This document shows positions 9,076-18,153 of a stretch of 41,935 nucleotides of DNA, in pieces; position 1 is the first letter of the stretch, and the number at the start of each line of letters is the position of its first letter. The position numbers and the translations under genes are program-made. The DNA comes from a virus. The stretch lies in the IMG/VR virus record IMGVR_UViG_3300025671_000144, positions 1 to 41,935 of that record, one strand, 5' to 3'. Below the pieces are notes generated by a model that searched no databases, had not been told where the DNA came from, and saw nothing but the letters and a program-made list of their open reading frames with translations.

Positions 9076-12000
9076 ATGGAGGACGAAGTATACATCTATG
9101 AAGGGAACGAATATTCCCGCAAAGAGCTTGAGGATGAGTATGGTGATAGGATTGGCGAAGCCATAGAAAAATTTGGCTTTAAAAAAAAAGACGAAACTAT
9201 TTCGCAAGATTCTACAGAGCCTTCCACGACTCTTTCAGAAGATATAGATGAGGAGGAGTTCTCAAGGAATAGGGCTGCTAGGGACATAATAAATTCGATT
9301 GAGAAGTCGTATGACAGATCTGAAAACTACTCCAATTTTGTAAAAGATTTTGGTGTACAAAACAAAGAGTCTGTAAAAGACTTTGACTACAATGAGTCTG
9401 ACTTCTTTGGTCTTTCTCCAGCGGATGTTTCTATTGCTAAAAGAAATAAAATTTTGGCTGATGAGACATTGAAGTATGGAGACAATATAGACTTGTACGT
9501 TAACACAGATATTTATCGTCAGTCAGACAAGATAAACAAGCTATATAAATTCGCTTCTGAATCTGAAGAAGATCTCATCAATATTGATGAACCCAACAAA
9601 ACATTCACTTTTGACATAGATAGATTCTCAAAGGTTCTTGCTAAAACAGATAAGTTTGATAAGCAAGTAAAAAAGATTGAGGATCAAGAACGGGAACTCA
9701 TTGAAAGTATGCCCGATTGGATTGACGATACTGTTGCAAGGGTGAGAGAGACGGGTCGTTCAACAATGGACTTAGGAAGAAACTTCTTAGCTTATCTTGA
9801 GCCAGAATATGTTTCTGACAGCCAAATAAAGCATTCATTCCAAACTATTGGAGCTAAGAAAGGTGTTGGATTGACACAAGAGCAGATAGACAAGGGCTAC
9901 ACTCAGCTCTTGGAGGAAGGTGACTTAGAGGGTGCTTATAAATCTTTTACGATAGATGCTGCTGGTCAAATTCCTCAATTAGCTTTAGCTATTGGCGTAA
10001 GTGCTGCAACGAGAAACCCACAAATGGGCAGGAAGCTCGCAGCTAGGCTGCTTGGACTGAATGCTGCTGGAGCTAAATATGCTGAGATGTATTCTGATCC
10101 CACCATGTCTGAGGGCATGAAGATTTTTACATCGGCTGCTGTTGGTGCAGTGGAAGGATCATTAGAAGGGCTGTTGGCATCAGATATTACTGCTGGAGTA
10201 AATCTGTTGAAGAGAATGGGTGCGGAGGGTGTGAAGAAGAATTTAAGTACCATGAGAGGCACTCTCGCTAAGGCTAGGAATTACGGATTACCCCTTGCAA
10301 AGGGAGTGGGAGAAGAGGCTTTGGAGGAAGGACTCGCTTCATCTTTTGAGGCATTCGTTGTAGACCATTTGATTCGTGATGAAGAGTTTAATCCATACAA
10401 CATAGCTGATGCAGCCATCATGGGAGCGGCTATGGGCGGTGGGGTGACAAGCCTCACACTGCTTCCCTCATACATCGGATCTACAAAGACGATGAAGAGA
10501 CGGGCTGAAATCGCCAAAAAGATTAAAGACAAGAGGCAGCAGATCCAGTCCGGCAATCTTTCGGAGCAAGAGATTAGCATGGCTAATGATCAGATATTTA
10601 AGTTACGAAAGGAGGCGAGTGTTCTCAGAAACGAGGACGCTGATATGTACAAGGACTACAGTGATGAGGATGTAAATGAGATAATCAACATCAACAGAAG
10701 GGTTTCTCTTAATAGGGATAGGGCGATTGATTCTAAAACTGAAGAGGGAAAAGAAATCATCAATGAAAAGATAGAGGAGGATTTAGCAAGAAAAAAAGAA
10801 ATAGAGCAGAATTATGATAGTAAAAAGGAACAACAAGTACCAAGTACTGAGCCTGAAGGGGAGTCCCCTGTCGAAGCCGAACCTGACGCTGAAGCAAGCG
10901 AAGAAAAGGCTGAAGCAGATAGAGATGTTCAAGAGGATAAGCAACAAGCAGTAGAAAAATCAAAAGAATCTTTATCAAAGAAACTCAAGGGCGATAAGTT
11001 ACTTAACGCTCAAGACACTGTTGATGAACTTGCAGACAATAATGCAGAGATAAATGATGATGGTACTGTAACAGTTTATCATAGAACCACGAGGGAGAAG
11101 GCAGATGAAATATTGTCTAAGGGGCAAATGTTTGGTCTTGAAGATGGAATTTTCTTTTCAACCTCAGTGAAAGGTCAAGCTGAGGGATTTGGTGATGTTG
11201 TTATAAAGATGTCTGTTCCAGTCGAGATGATTGAGATTGACGATGTTTTTGGAAATGAGGCTCATGTAAGAATACCAACAAAAAAACCTAATCAAAAAGT
11301 TTCTGTCAAAAAATATATGGCGGAAGAAGTTTCTAAAGAACCGACAAAAAAGACAGAACCTACCGAAGAAACCACAGAAGAGACAGCAGAGGAAGCAACA
11401 CAAGAGGCAACCGAGGAAACAGAAGAAGAAGCCACACAAGAAACAACACAAGAAAAACCTCCTAAGAAAGGAAAGGTTAGAAGTGTGTTTGCTCAAGAAA
11501 AAAAGCCTCTTTCTTTGGGTATCCGTGAGGGTCTGAAGAAAGTGTATGACAAGCTGTTTGACAGGCAAGGTGTTGTAAGGAGGCTGATACAAAATTCTGG
11601 AAACAAAATATTGGAAGCTGCTCTTTCTGTTAGAGCTGGATCTTCTGCCTCTGCAAAAAACATATTCGAAAAAGCCAACGAAAAAATATTCAAGGGAGTT
11701 TTTGGAGATGACTTCGACATCCTCAATGACATAATAGTTCTTAGAAGGATAATCTCAATTGAGAAGAGCAGACCTATCCGTATCAAGAAGTTGGAGGATA
11801 TGCTGGAGAAGGAAAGTGATGAGAAGAAGATAAAGAACTTAAAAAAGAAGATTAAGGATTTAAAGGAATTCAAACATCCTAAAGACTTGAATCAAGAGAC
11901 AGCACAAGCGGAGCTTGATAGACTGAGGAATGAGCTTGATGAAGACAAGTTTAATGACTTAAATGAGAGGGCTAACAACTTCTTTCAAGCCACCAAAGAT

Positions 12001-14310
12001 ATTCTTGACAGAAAATTGAAGGAGGGTCTTATCAATCAAGAAACATATGACATCCTTTCCAAGTATGAATATGCGCCAAGGGTGTTCATGGATGTAATGT
12101 TTGACATCACTGACGGAAATTTCAAGAAAGAGGAGGACAGATTTAGGAAGACGGGTGGTCTTTCTGAGGCTGAATTTAAGAAGCTTGAAGGCGGAAGCAC
12201 AGAAGATTTGTTTACAGACAATGAGTTCCTTCTTCAGATGCTGATAAGTGCTAATGAAGAAAGGGTTTTCTCAAACAGGCTGTTTAAGATATTGGGAAAA
12301 CATGATGCTGATTGGGTAAGCAAGAAAGCTCAGAAAGGGTTTAGGCTTCTTAAATACAAGGAGGAGGGGAAAGTTAAAGGTATTTATGTTAGAAATGACA
12401 TTGCCAATCAAATTGAATTTCCAGATGATGGAATGATTGATAGCAAGGTGTTCAATTTCTTCTCCACATTTTTAGGGACAAAAATCTTGAGGGGTATGGC
12501 TACGGGTTACAACCCATTGTTTGCTATATCAAACATACCTATGGATTTCTTCAACATAGTTATGTTCACAGATGTCTACGACAAGAAGATGAGAGACGGA
12601 AAGCCTCAAAGCAGAAATGTTTTCGCTGCAATGTTTGATTTGGGAACTAGCTTTCTCTCAAACTTCACTGGATTGCAGACTAAAAATAGTGAGACAATGT
12701 CTGTTTTAGAAGAAGCAATTGAAGCGGGGATGGGCATGGATTTCTTGACTAGCCAGGGTCGCATGAAATTCATGGGTAGATCTAGTGGAAGGATTGAAGC
12801 TGGCTTCAAGGGATTCTTCAACGCCTTATCACATTTTTCTGAAACATCTGAACTCGGAATGAGACTTTCTGTGTATCAAAAGGTGAAGGAAGAGTCTATG
12901 AAGCAAGGTATGAGTGAGCAAGAGGCAAGGGTATATGCTGCCTTCAAAGCTCGTGCTACAATTGACTTCTCACAAGGAGGTGTTTATGTTAAAAACTTAG
13001 ACAAGCTTTCCCCATATCTGAATGCATCATTCCAAGGTATGCGTGTTGCCGGAACATACATAGGTAAAAACCCAAAGAAGTTTACCAGTAAGTTTGCTCA
13101 GTCGGGTATTGCTGTCACCATGTTGGCGTTAGCCGCTAAAACCGCTGCTGAAACATTCGGATGGGATGAGGAGGATGAGAAGGCTGTACCCAACTTCCAT
13201 AAGAGAAACTACTTCATCATTCCAACGGGGCTTACTATCGATGGAAACAAGGCTTACATAAAGATAAGGAAAAACCCCACTTTTGCTCCTTTCATTGGAT
13301 TTTGGGAAGGTGTTGCTGACTACGTTCATGCGTCAATGAATGGTGCTTCAGACAAGGAATTGGATGATATGCACACTAAGAGGTACGCATCTGTAATCCA
13401 ACAAGTATTGGATGCAACAGTTGTTGGAGACTTGTTTGTATCGATTGACGATCAGACTGGAGAGGTGAAGGGTAGAATATCTGCCACACAGTACTTACCC
13501 CCAGTGATGAAAGCCATAAGCCAATATGAAAGTAACTATGATTTCTTCAGAGAAAAGAATGTTAGTTACGACAAGCTTTACACCCCTGACATTTCACCAA
13601 GCTTAGAAGGTAAGTTTGACGACAATGTAGAAGACTTTTACAAGGTGGTGGGAGAAGCGTTAGAGCTGAGTCCAAAGAGAGCTAAGAATGCGGCTGAGGT
13701 AGTGGTAACATCTCCATCAACAAACCTACTTGTGGGTGCGTCATATGCCTTCTTAGAGTCAATCATCTCACTTGGACAAGGGGAGGTTAAAGAAGCTGGT
13801 GAGGCAGCCAAGGGGATTCCAAATTCTGCTGTAAAGTCTATGCTCAAGAGGATAGGAGGGGTAGCAGATAAGAGGTACATACCCAAAACCCGGATTAAAG
13901 ATCTTGACGAAGCCATCCAATCCTACAAAGACAATCAGTTTACCATAAGGAAAGAGCTTACCAATATGGTTTATGAGGACAAGGCAAGCAAGAGTGAGGT
14001 GAGGAATTACATAGAGCAGATAGAAGATGCGAAGCTGAAGAAATATGCTGAGGACAAGTACAAGAAGCTTCAAAGGAAAAGCAAGTTTGACGACTTGGTG
14101 ATTCCAGGAAAATCAACTTACTATGATTTAGACGACTACTTGTCAACGAATCCAAAGCTTGCAGCTCAGTATTTGTATGTAACCCAAGGGAGTCTAACTA
14201 ACGCTGAATTGAAAGAAATTAGAGGATACATATCTATGATAAGGGGGTCTCAATCGTTCTCATATCCCCCTGCTTTTATAAAAGAATACAGAAGGCTACA
14301 GACACAATGA
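9076..14310 (+). CDS. Giant internal virion/ejection protein, polyvalent type (ART-like and LPD38-like regions)
   Basis: A 1744-residue protein, the largest in the window. Residues about 300-480 hold Gly/Ala-rich segments able to insert in membranes. Residues about 660-745 read VTVYHRTTREKADEIL, then GIFFSTS and an acidic end, the order of an R-S-E type ADP-ribosyltransferase fold. A Thr/Glu repeat linker spans about 755-795. The region about 1290-1330 has ARATIDFSQGGVYVKNLDKL followed by SPYLNASFQG, matching the LPD38 domain of phage polyvalent proteins. The protein likely enters the cell with the DNA to form a conduit and carry effector activity. No lysozyme or transglycosylase signature was seen. 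Confidence 0.6.
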   Translation: MEDEVYIYEGNEYSRKELEDEYGDRIGEAIEKFGFKKKDETISQDSTEPSTTLSEDIDEEEFSRNRAARDIINSIEKSYDRSENYSNFVKDFGVQNKESVKDFDYNESDFFGLSPADVSIAKRNKILADETLKYGDNIDLYVNTDIYRQSDKINKLYKFASESEEDLINIDEPNKTFTFDIDRFSKVLAKTDKFDKQVKKIEDQERELIESMPDWIDDTVARVRETGRSTMDLGRNFLAYLEPEYVSDSQIKHSFQTIGAKKGVGLTQEQIDKGYTQLLEEGDLEGAYKSFTIDAAGQIPQLALAIGVSAATRNPQMGRKLAARLLGLNAAGAKYAEMYSDPTMSEGMKIFTSAAVGAVEGSLEGLLASDITAGVNLLKRMGAEGVKKNLSTMRGTLAKARNYGLPLAKGVGEEALEEGLASSFEAFVVDHLIRDEEFNPYNIADAAIMGAAMGGGVTSLTLLPSYIGSTKTMKRRAEIAKKIKDKRQQIQSGNLSEQEISMANDQIFKLRKEASVLRNEDADMYKDYSDEDVNEIININRRVSLNRDRAIDSKTEEGKEIINEKIEEDLARKKEIEQNYDSKKEQQVPSTEPEGESPVEAEPDAEASEEKAEADRDVQEDKQQAVEKSKESLSKKLKGDKLLNAQDTVDELADNNAEINDDGTVTVYHRTTREKADEILSKGQMFGLEDGIFFSTSVKGQAEGFGDVVIKMSVPVEMIEIDDVFGNEAHVRIPTKKPNQKVSVKKYMAEEVSKEPTKKTEPTEETTEETAEEATQEATEETEEEATQETTQEKPPKKGKVRSVFAQEKKPLSLGIREGLKKVYDKLFDRQGVVRRLIQNSGNKILEAALSVRAGSSASAKNIFEKANEKIFKGVFGDDFDILNDIIVLRRIISIEKSRPIRIKKLEDMLEKESDEKKIKNLKKKIKDLKEFKHPKDLNQETAQAELDRLRNELDEDKFNDLNERANNFFQATKDILDRKLKEGLINQETYDILSKYEYAPRVFMDVMFDITDGNFKKEEDRFRKTGGLSEAEFKKLEGGSTEDLFTDNEFLLQMLISANEERVFSNRLFKILGKHDADWVSKKAQKGFRLLKYKEEGKVKGIYVRNDIANQIEFPDDGMIDSKVFNFFSTFLGTKILRGMATGYNPLFAISNIPMDFFNIVMFTDVYDKKMRDGKPQSRNVFAAMFDLGTSFLSNFTGLQTKNSETMSVLEEAIEAGMGMDFLTSQGRMKFMGRSSGRIEAGFKGFFNALSHFSETSELGMRLSVYQKVKEESMKQGMSEQEARVYAAFKARATIDFSQGGVYVKNLDKLSPYLNASFQGMRVAGTYIGKNPKKFTSKFAQSGIAVTMLALAAKTAAETFGWDEEDEKAVPNFHKRNYFIIPTGLTIDGNKAYIKIRKNPTFAPFIGFWEGVADYVHASMNGASDKELDDMHTKRYASVIQQVLDATVVGDLFVSIDDQTGEVKGRISATQYLPPVMKAISQYESNYDFFREKNVSYDKLYTPDISPSLEGKFDDNVEDFYKVVGEALELSPKRAKNAAEVVVTSPSTNLLVGASYAFLESIISLGQGEVKEAGEAAKGIPNSAVKSMLKRIGGVADKRYIPKTRIKDLDEAIQSYKDNQFTIRKELTNMVYEDKASKSEVRNYIEQIEDAKLKKYAEDKYKKLQRKSKFDDLVIPGKSTYYDLDDYLSTNPKLAAQYLYVTQGSLTNAELKEIRGYISMIRGSQSFSYPPAFIKEYRRLQTQ

Positions 14311-14756
14311 AGAGAAAAGTAGACCCCATAGTTCTGTTCTTGATAATGATGCTCATGGCTATTATTCAGTCATGCTCTGCGGGGTGGCATCTGAGAAAGG
14401 CAATCTCCAAAGACCCAAACATCCTCATGCAGCGAGACACTGTCGTAGAAACTGAGGTGGTAGTGCAAGAGAAAACCGTTACAGAAAAGCTGATAGTGAA
14501 TCAAATCGACACGGTGGTACTCATGTCTCCCGATGGTGTTCAAGTACGCTTAGAACGCATCTATGACACTGTGATGGTGGATGTGATATGCCCACCCGAA
14601 ACGGTGATGGTGGAGACTATTGTAGAGCTGCCACCAGTAGTAGAATATAAGGAATCTGAATCAAAAAATAAGTACCAAGAGTGGGCTTTAGCTTTGCTTG
14701 GTTTCTTCATCGTCCTGATGTTTGTCAGGAAGTTGTTGGACAAAGTATTAGGCTAA
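14307..14756 (+). CDS. Probable unimolecular spanin (outer-membrane lipoprotein with C-terminal TM)
   Basis: A 149-residue protein with the two ends expected of a u-spanin. The N-terminus is a lipoprotein signal (basic MKRK, hydrophobic VLFLIMMLMAII, then QSC with Cys23). The C-terminus has one membrane helix (about 126-140, WALALLGFFIVLMFV) followed by basic residues. Between them is a beta-rich, Val/Glu/Thr periplasmic stretch. Such a protein bridges outer and inner membranes and fuses them at the last step of lysis. It overlaps the end of the ejection gene as ATGA. No holin or endolysin was recognised next to it. Gln at lipobox -2 is unusual. Confidence 0.6.
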   Translation: MKRKVDPIVLFLIMMLMAIIQSCSAGWHLRKAISKDPNILMQRDTVVETEVVVQEKTVTEKLIVNQIDTVVLMSPDGVQVRLERIYDTVMVDVICPPETVMVETIVELPPVVEYKESESKNKYQEWALALLGFFIVLMFVRKLLDKVLG

Positions 14757-14765
14757 CACCTACTT

Positions 14766-14903
14766 ATGGCAGAACGGAAGAGGGATGTGGTGTGGTGCGC
14801 CATCGCACCAAGGGAGTGTTCAAAGCACTGCACAAGGAGTAATCAATGCGAGAACTCTGGGAAGGGAAAGAAGAATGAGAACGAGATGTGGAGGGAGAGT
14901 TAA
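14766..14903 (+). CDS. Small Cys-rich protein, unknown
   Basis: A 45-residue frame 9 bases after the spanin stop. It begins MAERKRDVVWCAIAPRECSK and has cysteines at 11, 18, 22 and 28, a spacing that could bind one zinc ion, then a strongly charged Lys/Glu/Asn tail. It ends 4 bases inside the convergent gene at 14900, so both strands are coded up to the junction. It is the last gene of the plus-strand virion unit. Function unknown; coding potential is judged from codon style, packing and the Cys pattern. Confidence 0.55.
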   Translation: MAERKRDVVWCAIAPRECSKHCTRSNQCENSGKGKKNENEMWRES

Positions 14904-15361
14904 AACTTATGCAATCTGTTTCTACTCAAAAAATATCCTTTCCCATGACCCAAATCTTTTATGTTCTTGTCAGATATTAACTCTGATTTTTTAGCCCAAC
15001 CAATAAAGTCAACAACATTTTCACACACATAGGATAGGATATATATATCAACATCTGGATTTACTTTTAATGTACTAAGTAAGTTCCCATTTTTATGATG
15101 CGTAGATTTTATATCATATCTACTTCCAGACTTCGTAACACCATCGTAGCTACCACTCCTTGGACTTAAACCAAAGTCAGGGAATATATTTCTCCATTTA
15201 GCAAAAGCATACTCTGCCTTGAAGCCTTGTATGTCAGCCGCAACACCATTATGATTCCCAATTTTGGCATCAACAACATTGTTCTGTCGAGCTATTTTAG
15301 ACCTTTTTGCACCAATGAATTCACATAGCTCAACCTCCATTTTATCCAATTCTATCTTCAT
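14900..15361 (-). CDS. PD-(D/E)XK-like nuclease, putative
   Basis: A 153-residue protein with the layout of small PD-(D/E)XK enzymes: Glu50 in a helix (GFKAEYAFAKW), Asp73, then the strand SRYDIKST with Asp83 and Lys85, and a later strand VDIYILSYV. The last part (IGWAKKSELI ... YFLSRNRL) is the usual hydrophobic closing strand set. It probably cuts DNA, for host DNA breakdown or recombination. It follows the strong terminator after the reductase, so it needs read-through or an unseen promoter. Its leader ACACCAAAGAGAGATGA is shared with the gene at 26804. No substrate can be inferred. Confidence 0.5.
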   Translation of the reverse strand: MKIELDKMEVELCEFIGAKRSKIARQNNVVDAKIGNHNGVAADIQGFKAEYAFAKWRNIFPDFGLSPRSGSYDGVTKSGSRYDIKSTHHKNGNLLSTLKVNPDVDIYILSYVCENVVDFIGWAKKSELISDKNIKDLGHGKGYFLSRNRLHKF

Positions 15362-15391
15362 CTCTCTTTGGTGTTTAGGTTGCTAACATAC

Positions 15392-15427
15392 AAAAAAAAC
15401 TCCCCCATCACCAAAGTGATAGAGGAG
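15392..15427 (-). terminator. Strong Rho-independent terminator after the reductase gene
   Basis: Read on the minus strand, a 12-bp stem (CTCCTCTATCAC / GTGATGGGGGAG, with two G-T pairs) closes a TTTG loop and runs into eight T residues. It lies 26 bases past the reductase stop and would end the leftward replication transcript. Confidence 0.9.
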
Positions 15428-15453
15428 CTGTATCCAGTCTTCATGTATCGGAA

Positions 15454-17352
15454 TCATCGAATCGGGCAAGCCCCTGAATCACATTCAGCAATGTCGATGT
15501 CATCCATGTTCAAGCTACTCAGAGACGTAATCGGCACTACCTTAGCCTTCATCTCCTCGTACTGCTCCTTGGTGATTTCCTCCAACGGTGCTTGGTCAAA
15601 GCCATGCTCATTGTGAAGCAAGAAGGAAACAGACTTCACGTTGACGTAGTTCTCACCGAGCCACTTCTTGATGTCGTCAAGCTCTTCCTTGCGGTAGTAG
15701 ATGGTGACAGACACGGAGTTGTCCGACCACTCAGCCTGTAGTCTCTTTATCACTTCAAGCTGGTCTACGGCACTCATGTCGTTGGCAAGGCGTGTACCCT
15801 CAGGGAACTCACATGGGAACGACACAACAACTGTGGAGTGGTCTTCAGTGCCATCGAAGTTTCGGACGTACTCAACGTGGTAGCCATTGTCACGACACAC
15901 CTTCACAAGCTCAGATTCTGTCGCCATTCGGATACGTCTGATGTAGTGCTGTGAGTATGCGGGGTGTGCGCCCGCAGTTACGCCAGCAAGCAGACTCAGT
16001 GTTCCAGATGGCTTCACTGTTGTCAGCTTGATAGACTCAGGGAATCCCTTCAGAGAGGAGTATTCCTTGTCGTAGGCACGGATGTAGGTGTACGCATCAG
16101 AGAGCCAACCCTGCTGCTCCTCTGAAGCCTGAAGGTATCCTGTCACACCGATGCCCATACGCATATTCTTATGTACGATGTCCTCTGTCTCCTTGATGGC
16201 ACATGGGATGGCGAGGCTGTGCTTGTTGATTCTGTAGAGAAGCCTCAGAACGAGCTTCAGCTCTGCATACGTCTCGATGTTGGGCAAGTACACCTCAGCC
16301 AAGCAGCAGGTCTCGAAGTTGGCGAGGCTCTGCTCCGCACATGGGTTGTATCCCTGCACATCGGGGTCGGGGTACTCGGTTTCAAATGTCCTCCCCATCT
16401 TGCGTGAAGACTCAAGGTTGATGAGTCCGTAAGGCTCTCCATTGCCCTTGTAGCCCTCCCAGAACTCCTCTGGAAGTTTTGTGACATCGTCACACACCAC
16501 CGAGTTGTTGGACATAGCCCTCCAGTTTGGAATACCGCCCAAGTCCCATCTCTTAGCTTGCAGATACTCGATGTCATCCACATCACCGAGAGCAATCTGA
16601 GCTGAACGCCTGACGTTGCCAGCCACCACAATCTTACCGATGATGTTCATAATGTCAAGACAGTCTACAGAAGACAGCCTCTTGCCTGAACGGGAGTTGA
16701 GAATCTTGTTGATTTCAAGCATCCCCCACACCAAGTCCTCAGAGCCTGATGCCGTACCTCCAAACCCTTTGATGGGAGAGCCAGCAGGACGGATCAGATG
16801 TGTGGCGAAAGAGAAGCCCTCTCCTGTAACGAAGGAAGCCTCCAACACTCTCTTGAGTAGTTCCACCCATCCCTCTCTTGAGTCGGGGACGATGAAGTCT
16901 GCATCGTTTACATCCTTGCGTTCCACCTTCACCTTGCGCCTCACCTTGGGGAGTTGGTATACGTTCTCACGTTGAATGTTGTATCCTACACCAGAGCCGA
17001 GCATCAACATCTCGAACGCCCATGTGAACGGACGAATCGGGTGGTCTACCACAGTGAACGCACAGTTCTGTAGTGAGGGTAGTCCGAGCTTATCCACCGT
17101 CTTAGTTCCGAGCTGCCAGAGAAAACGTCCAGCCACAGTACCCTTCAGGTTCATCATCATGGCACGGACATTCTCTTGCTCCATCTCTGTGAAGCCACAT
17201 CCGAGCTGTTTGTTACAGGCTTCTACGACACGCTCTACGGTGTCATGCCATTCCTCTGTTGCGTTGCCTTTCTTACGGGCATAGGTACGTTTGAACGTAG
17301 GATATCCTACCTCACCCCACGGGACGGGGTGACTGGAGAAGTCTTTTCTCAT
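15454..17352 (-). CDS. nrdJ: Adenosylcobalamin-dependent ribonucleoside-triphosphate reductase (class II)
   Basis: A 632-residue monomeric class II reductase. It reduces ribonucleoside triphosphates to deoxynucleotides using vitamin B12 coenzyme and a cysteine radical. Key residues keep the spacing of the Lactobacillus leichmannii enzyme: Cys97 in LQNCAFT, Cys338 in NPCAEQ with Asn336 and Glu340, Cys349 eleven residues later, and the C-terminal redox pair Cys624/Cys629 in CDSGAC. The motif TVKPSGTLSLLAG is present. At 632 residues it is somewhat shorter than the bacterial enzyme (about 740). It has its own -7 promoter element (17385-17392) and a strong terminator, so it may be expressed alone. 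It supplies DNA precursors during phage replication and works without an oxygen-dependent partner subunit. Confidence 0.93.
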   Translation of the reverse strand: MRKDFSSHPVPWGEVGYPTFKRTYARKKGNATEEWHDTVERVVEACNKQLGCGFTEMEQENVRAMMMNLKGTVAGRFLWQLGTKTVDKLGLPSLQNCAFTVVDHPIRPFTWAFEMLMLGSGVGYNIQRENVYQLPKVRRKVKVERKDVNDADFIVPDSREGWVELLKRVLEASFVTGEGFSFATHLIRPAGSPIKGFGGTASGSEDLVWGMLEINKILNSRSGKRLSSVDCLDIMNIIGKIVVAGNVRRSAQIALGDVDDIEYLQAKRWDLGGIPNWRAMSNNSVVCDDVTKLPEEFWEGYKGNGEPYGLINLESSRKMGRTFETEYPDPDVQGYNPCAEQSLANFETCCLAEVYLPNIETYAELKLVLRLLYRINKHSLAIPCAIKETEDIVHKNMRMGIGVTGYLQASEEQQGWLSDAYTYIRAYDKEYSSLKGFPESIKLTTVKPSGTLSLLAGVTAGAHPAYSQHYIRRIRMATESELVKVCRDNGYHVEYVRNFDGTEDHSTVVVSFPCEFPEGTRLANDMSAVDQLEVIKRLQAEWSDNSVSVTIYYRKEELDDIKKWLGENYVNVKSVSFLLHNEHGFDQAPLEEITKEQYEEMKAKVVPITSLSSLNMDDIDIAECDSGACPIR

Positions 17353-17384
17353 TGGTTTATGTTTTAGAAATTAAAAAAGGGTTG

Positions 17385-17392
17385 CAAAGATA
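17385..17392 (-). promoter_or_regulatory. -7 element TATCTTTG for the reductase gene
   Basis: On the minus strand TATCTTTGC lies 33 bases before the reductase ATG, in the short gap after the preceding gene. It is a perfect Bacteroidetes -7 element. The sequence about 20 bases upstream is TTTA rather than TTTG, so the -33 box is imperfect. Confidence 0.65.
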
Positions 17393-17396
17393 AGAC

Positions 17397-17906
17397 TTAC
17401 AAGTCTCTTTCGTAAACGCAACACTTAGTTTTTCTTAGGTGGATGAGTACAGGCTCACTAATCTCCACCTCCATTATATTAGACTCGTACATATAGCTTC
17501 CATTGTCGGATATGACAACGAAGCAAATCTTATCCTCGCAATTGGGGGCTTCAAACAAGGGGTCAAACTTTTGGAACATCCAACTATTGGGATACTTAGA
17601 GCTGTCGAGGCATGACTTTACATGAACGGGACTCCCATTCACCTCTAGGTCTGCATCAAATGATTTCTTTTTAACTGAGTATATGTTCACATCAACGCTG
17701 CTCAGTGTCCTGGCACTGTCCAGGAAATGATTCCACACCATGAACTCAGCATACTTACCCCAATAGATATCGTCTTTGAGCTTGTCTATGTCGGAGGATC
17801 CCCTCCTACTATACTCATCCTTATTGGTATCTACAACAAACTCAGAGAACAGTTGGCACTGTAGGTTTTGATATTTACTCGGATTCTTGAGATGGATTTT
17901 TTTCAT
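17397..17906 (-). CDS. PD-(D/E)XK-like nuclease, putative
   Basis: A 169-residue protein with a nuclease-like core: Glu54 in GKYAEFMVW, Asp84 in FDADLEVNG, and the strand PVHVKS with His95 and Lys97. The last gives HxK in place of the usual ExK, so activity is not certain. Later strands KICFVVIS and VLIHLRK complete a possible alpha-beta core. A cutting role, or binding without cutting, is inferred from the fold pattern. Its start lies 32 bases inside the preceding gene's end. With the protein at 14900 it frames the reductase. Confidence 0.45.
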   Translation of the reverse strand: MKKIHLKNPSKYQNLQCQLFSEFVVDTNKDEYSRRGSSDIDKLKDDIYWGKYAEFMVWNHFLDSARTLSSVDVNIYSVKKKSFDADLEVNGSPVHVKSCLDSSKYPNSWMFQKFDPLFEAPNCEDKICFVVISDNGSYMYESNIMEVEISEPVLIHLRKTKCCVYERDL

Positions 17907-18153
17907 AAGCTTTGCCTAGGTCTTTGCACTTGTGCTTTAGTTTTATAGATGGATTCTGAATGTCCTCTAGATTTTTCTCTCCAGTGAACTTAACGAGTCG
18001 TTGAGGTTCTCTTCTGAAATGTGCCATGGCTGCTTCATCAGACTCCTCGTCTCCAACAAACATCACCCATGTCACCTTCCTCATCTTCTGAGGTTTCTTT
18101 CGGACGATCTTGATGTAACTTATCTCAGCCTTATCGCAGAAGTAAATGTTCAT
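17875..18153 (-). CDS. Hypothetical protein
   Basis: A 92-residue, basic protein of unknown function (starts MNIYFCDKAEISYIKIVRKK; ends with a Lys-rich helix). No cysteine motif, membrane segment or known fold is visible. It overlaps the methyltransferase stop by 23 bases and the next gene's start by 32 bases, as in a tightly packed operon. The long overlap at the 3' end leaves some doubt about the next start. Confidence 0.5.
   Translation of the reverse strand: MNIYFCDKAEISYIKIVRKKPQKMRKVTWVMFVGDEESDEAAMAHFRREPQRLVKFTGEKNLEDIQNPSIKLKHKCKDLGKAYEKNPSQESE

Noticed and set aside
11164-11592. 142-codon minus-strand frame rich in Cys and Phe
   Set aside because: It is the antisense of the Thr/Glu repeat linker of the ejection protein.
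16257-16631. 124-codon frame inside the reductase gene
   Set aside because: Shifted frame of a gene whose active-site residues are all in place.
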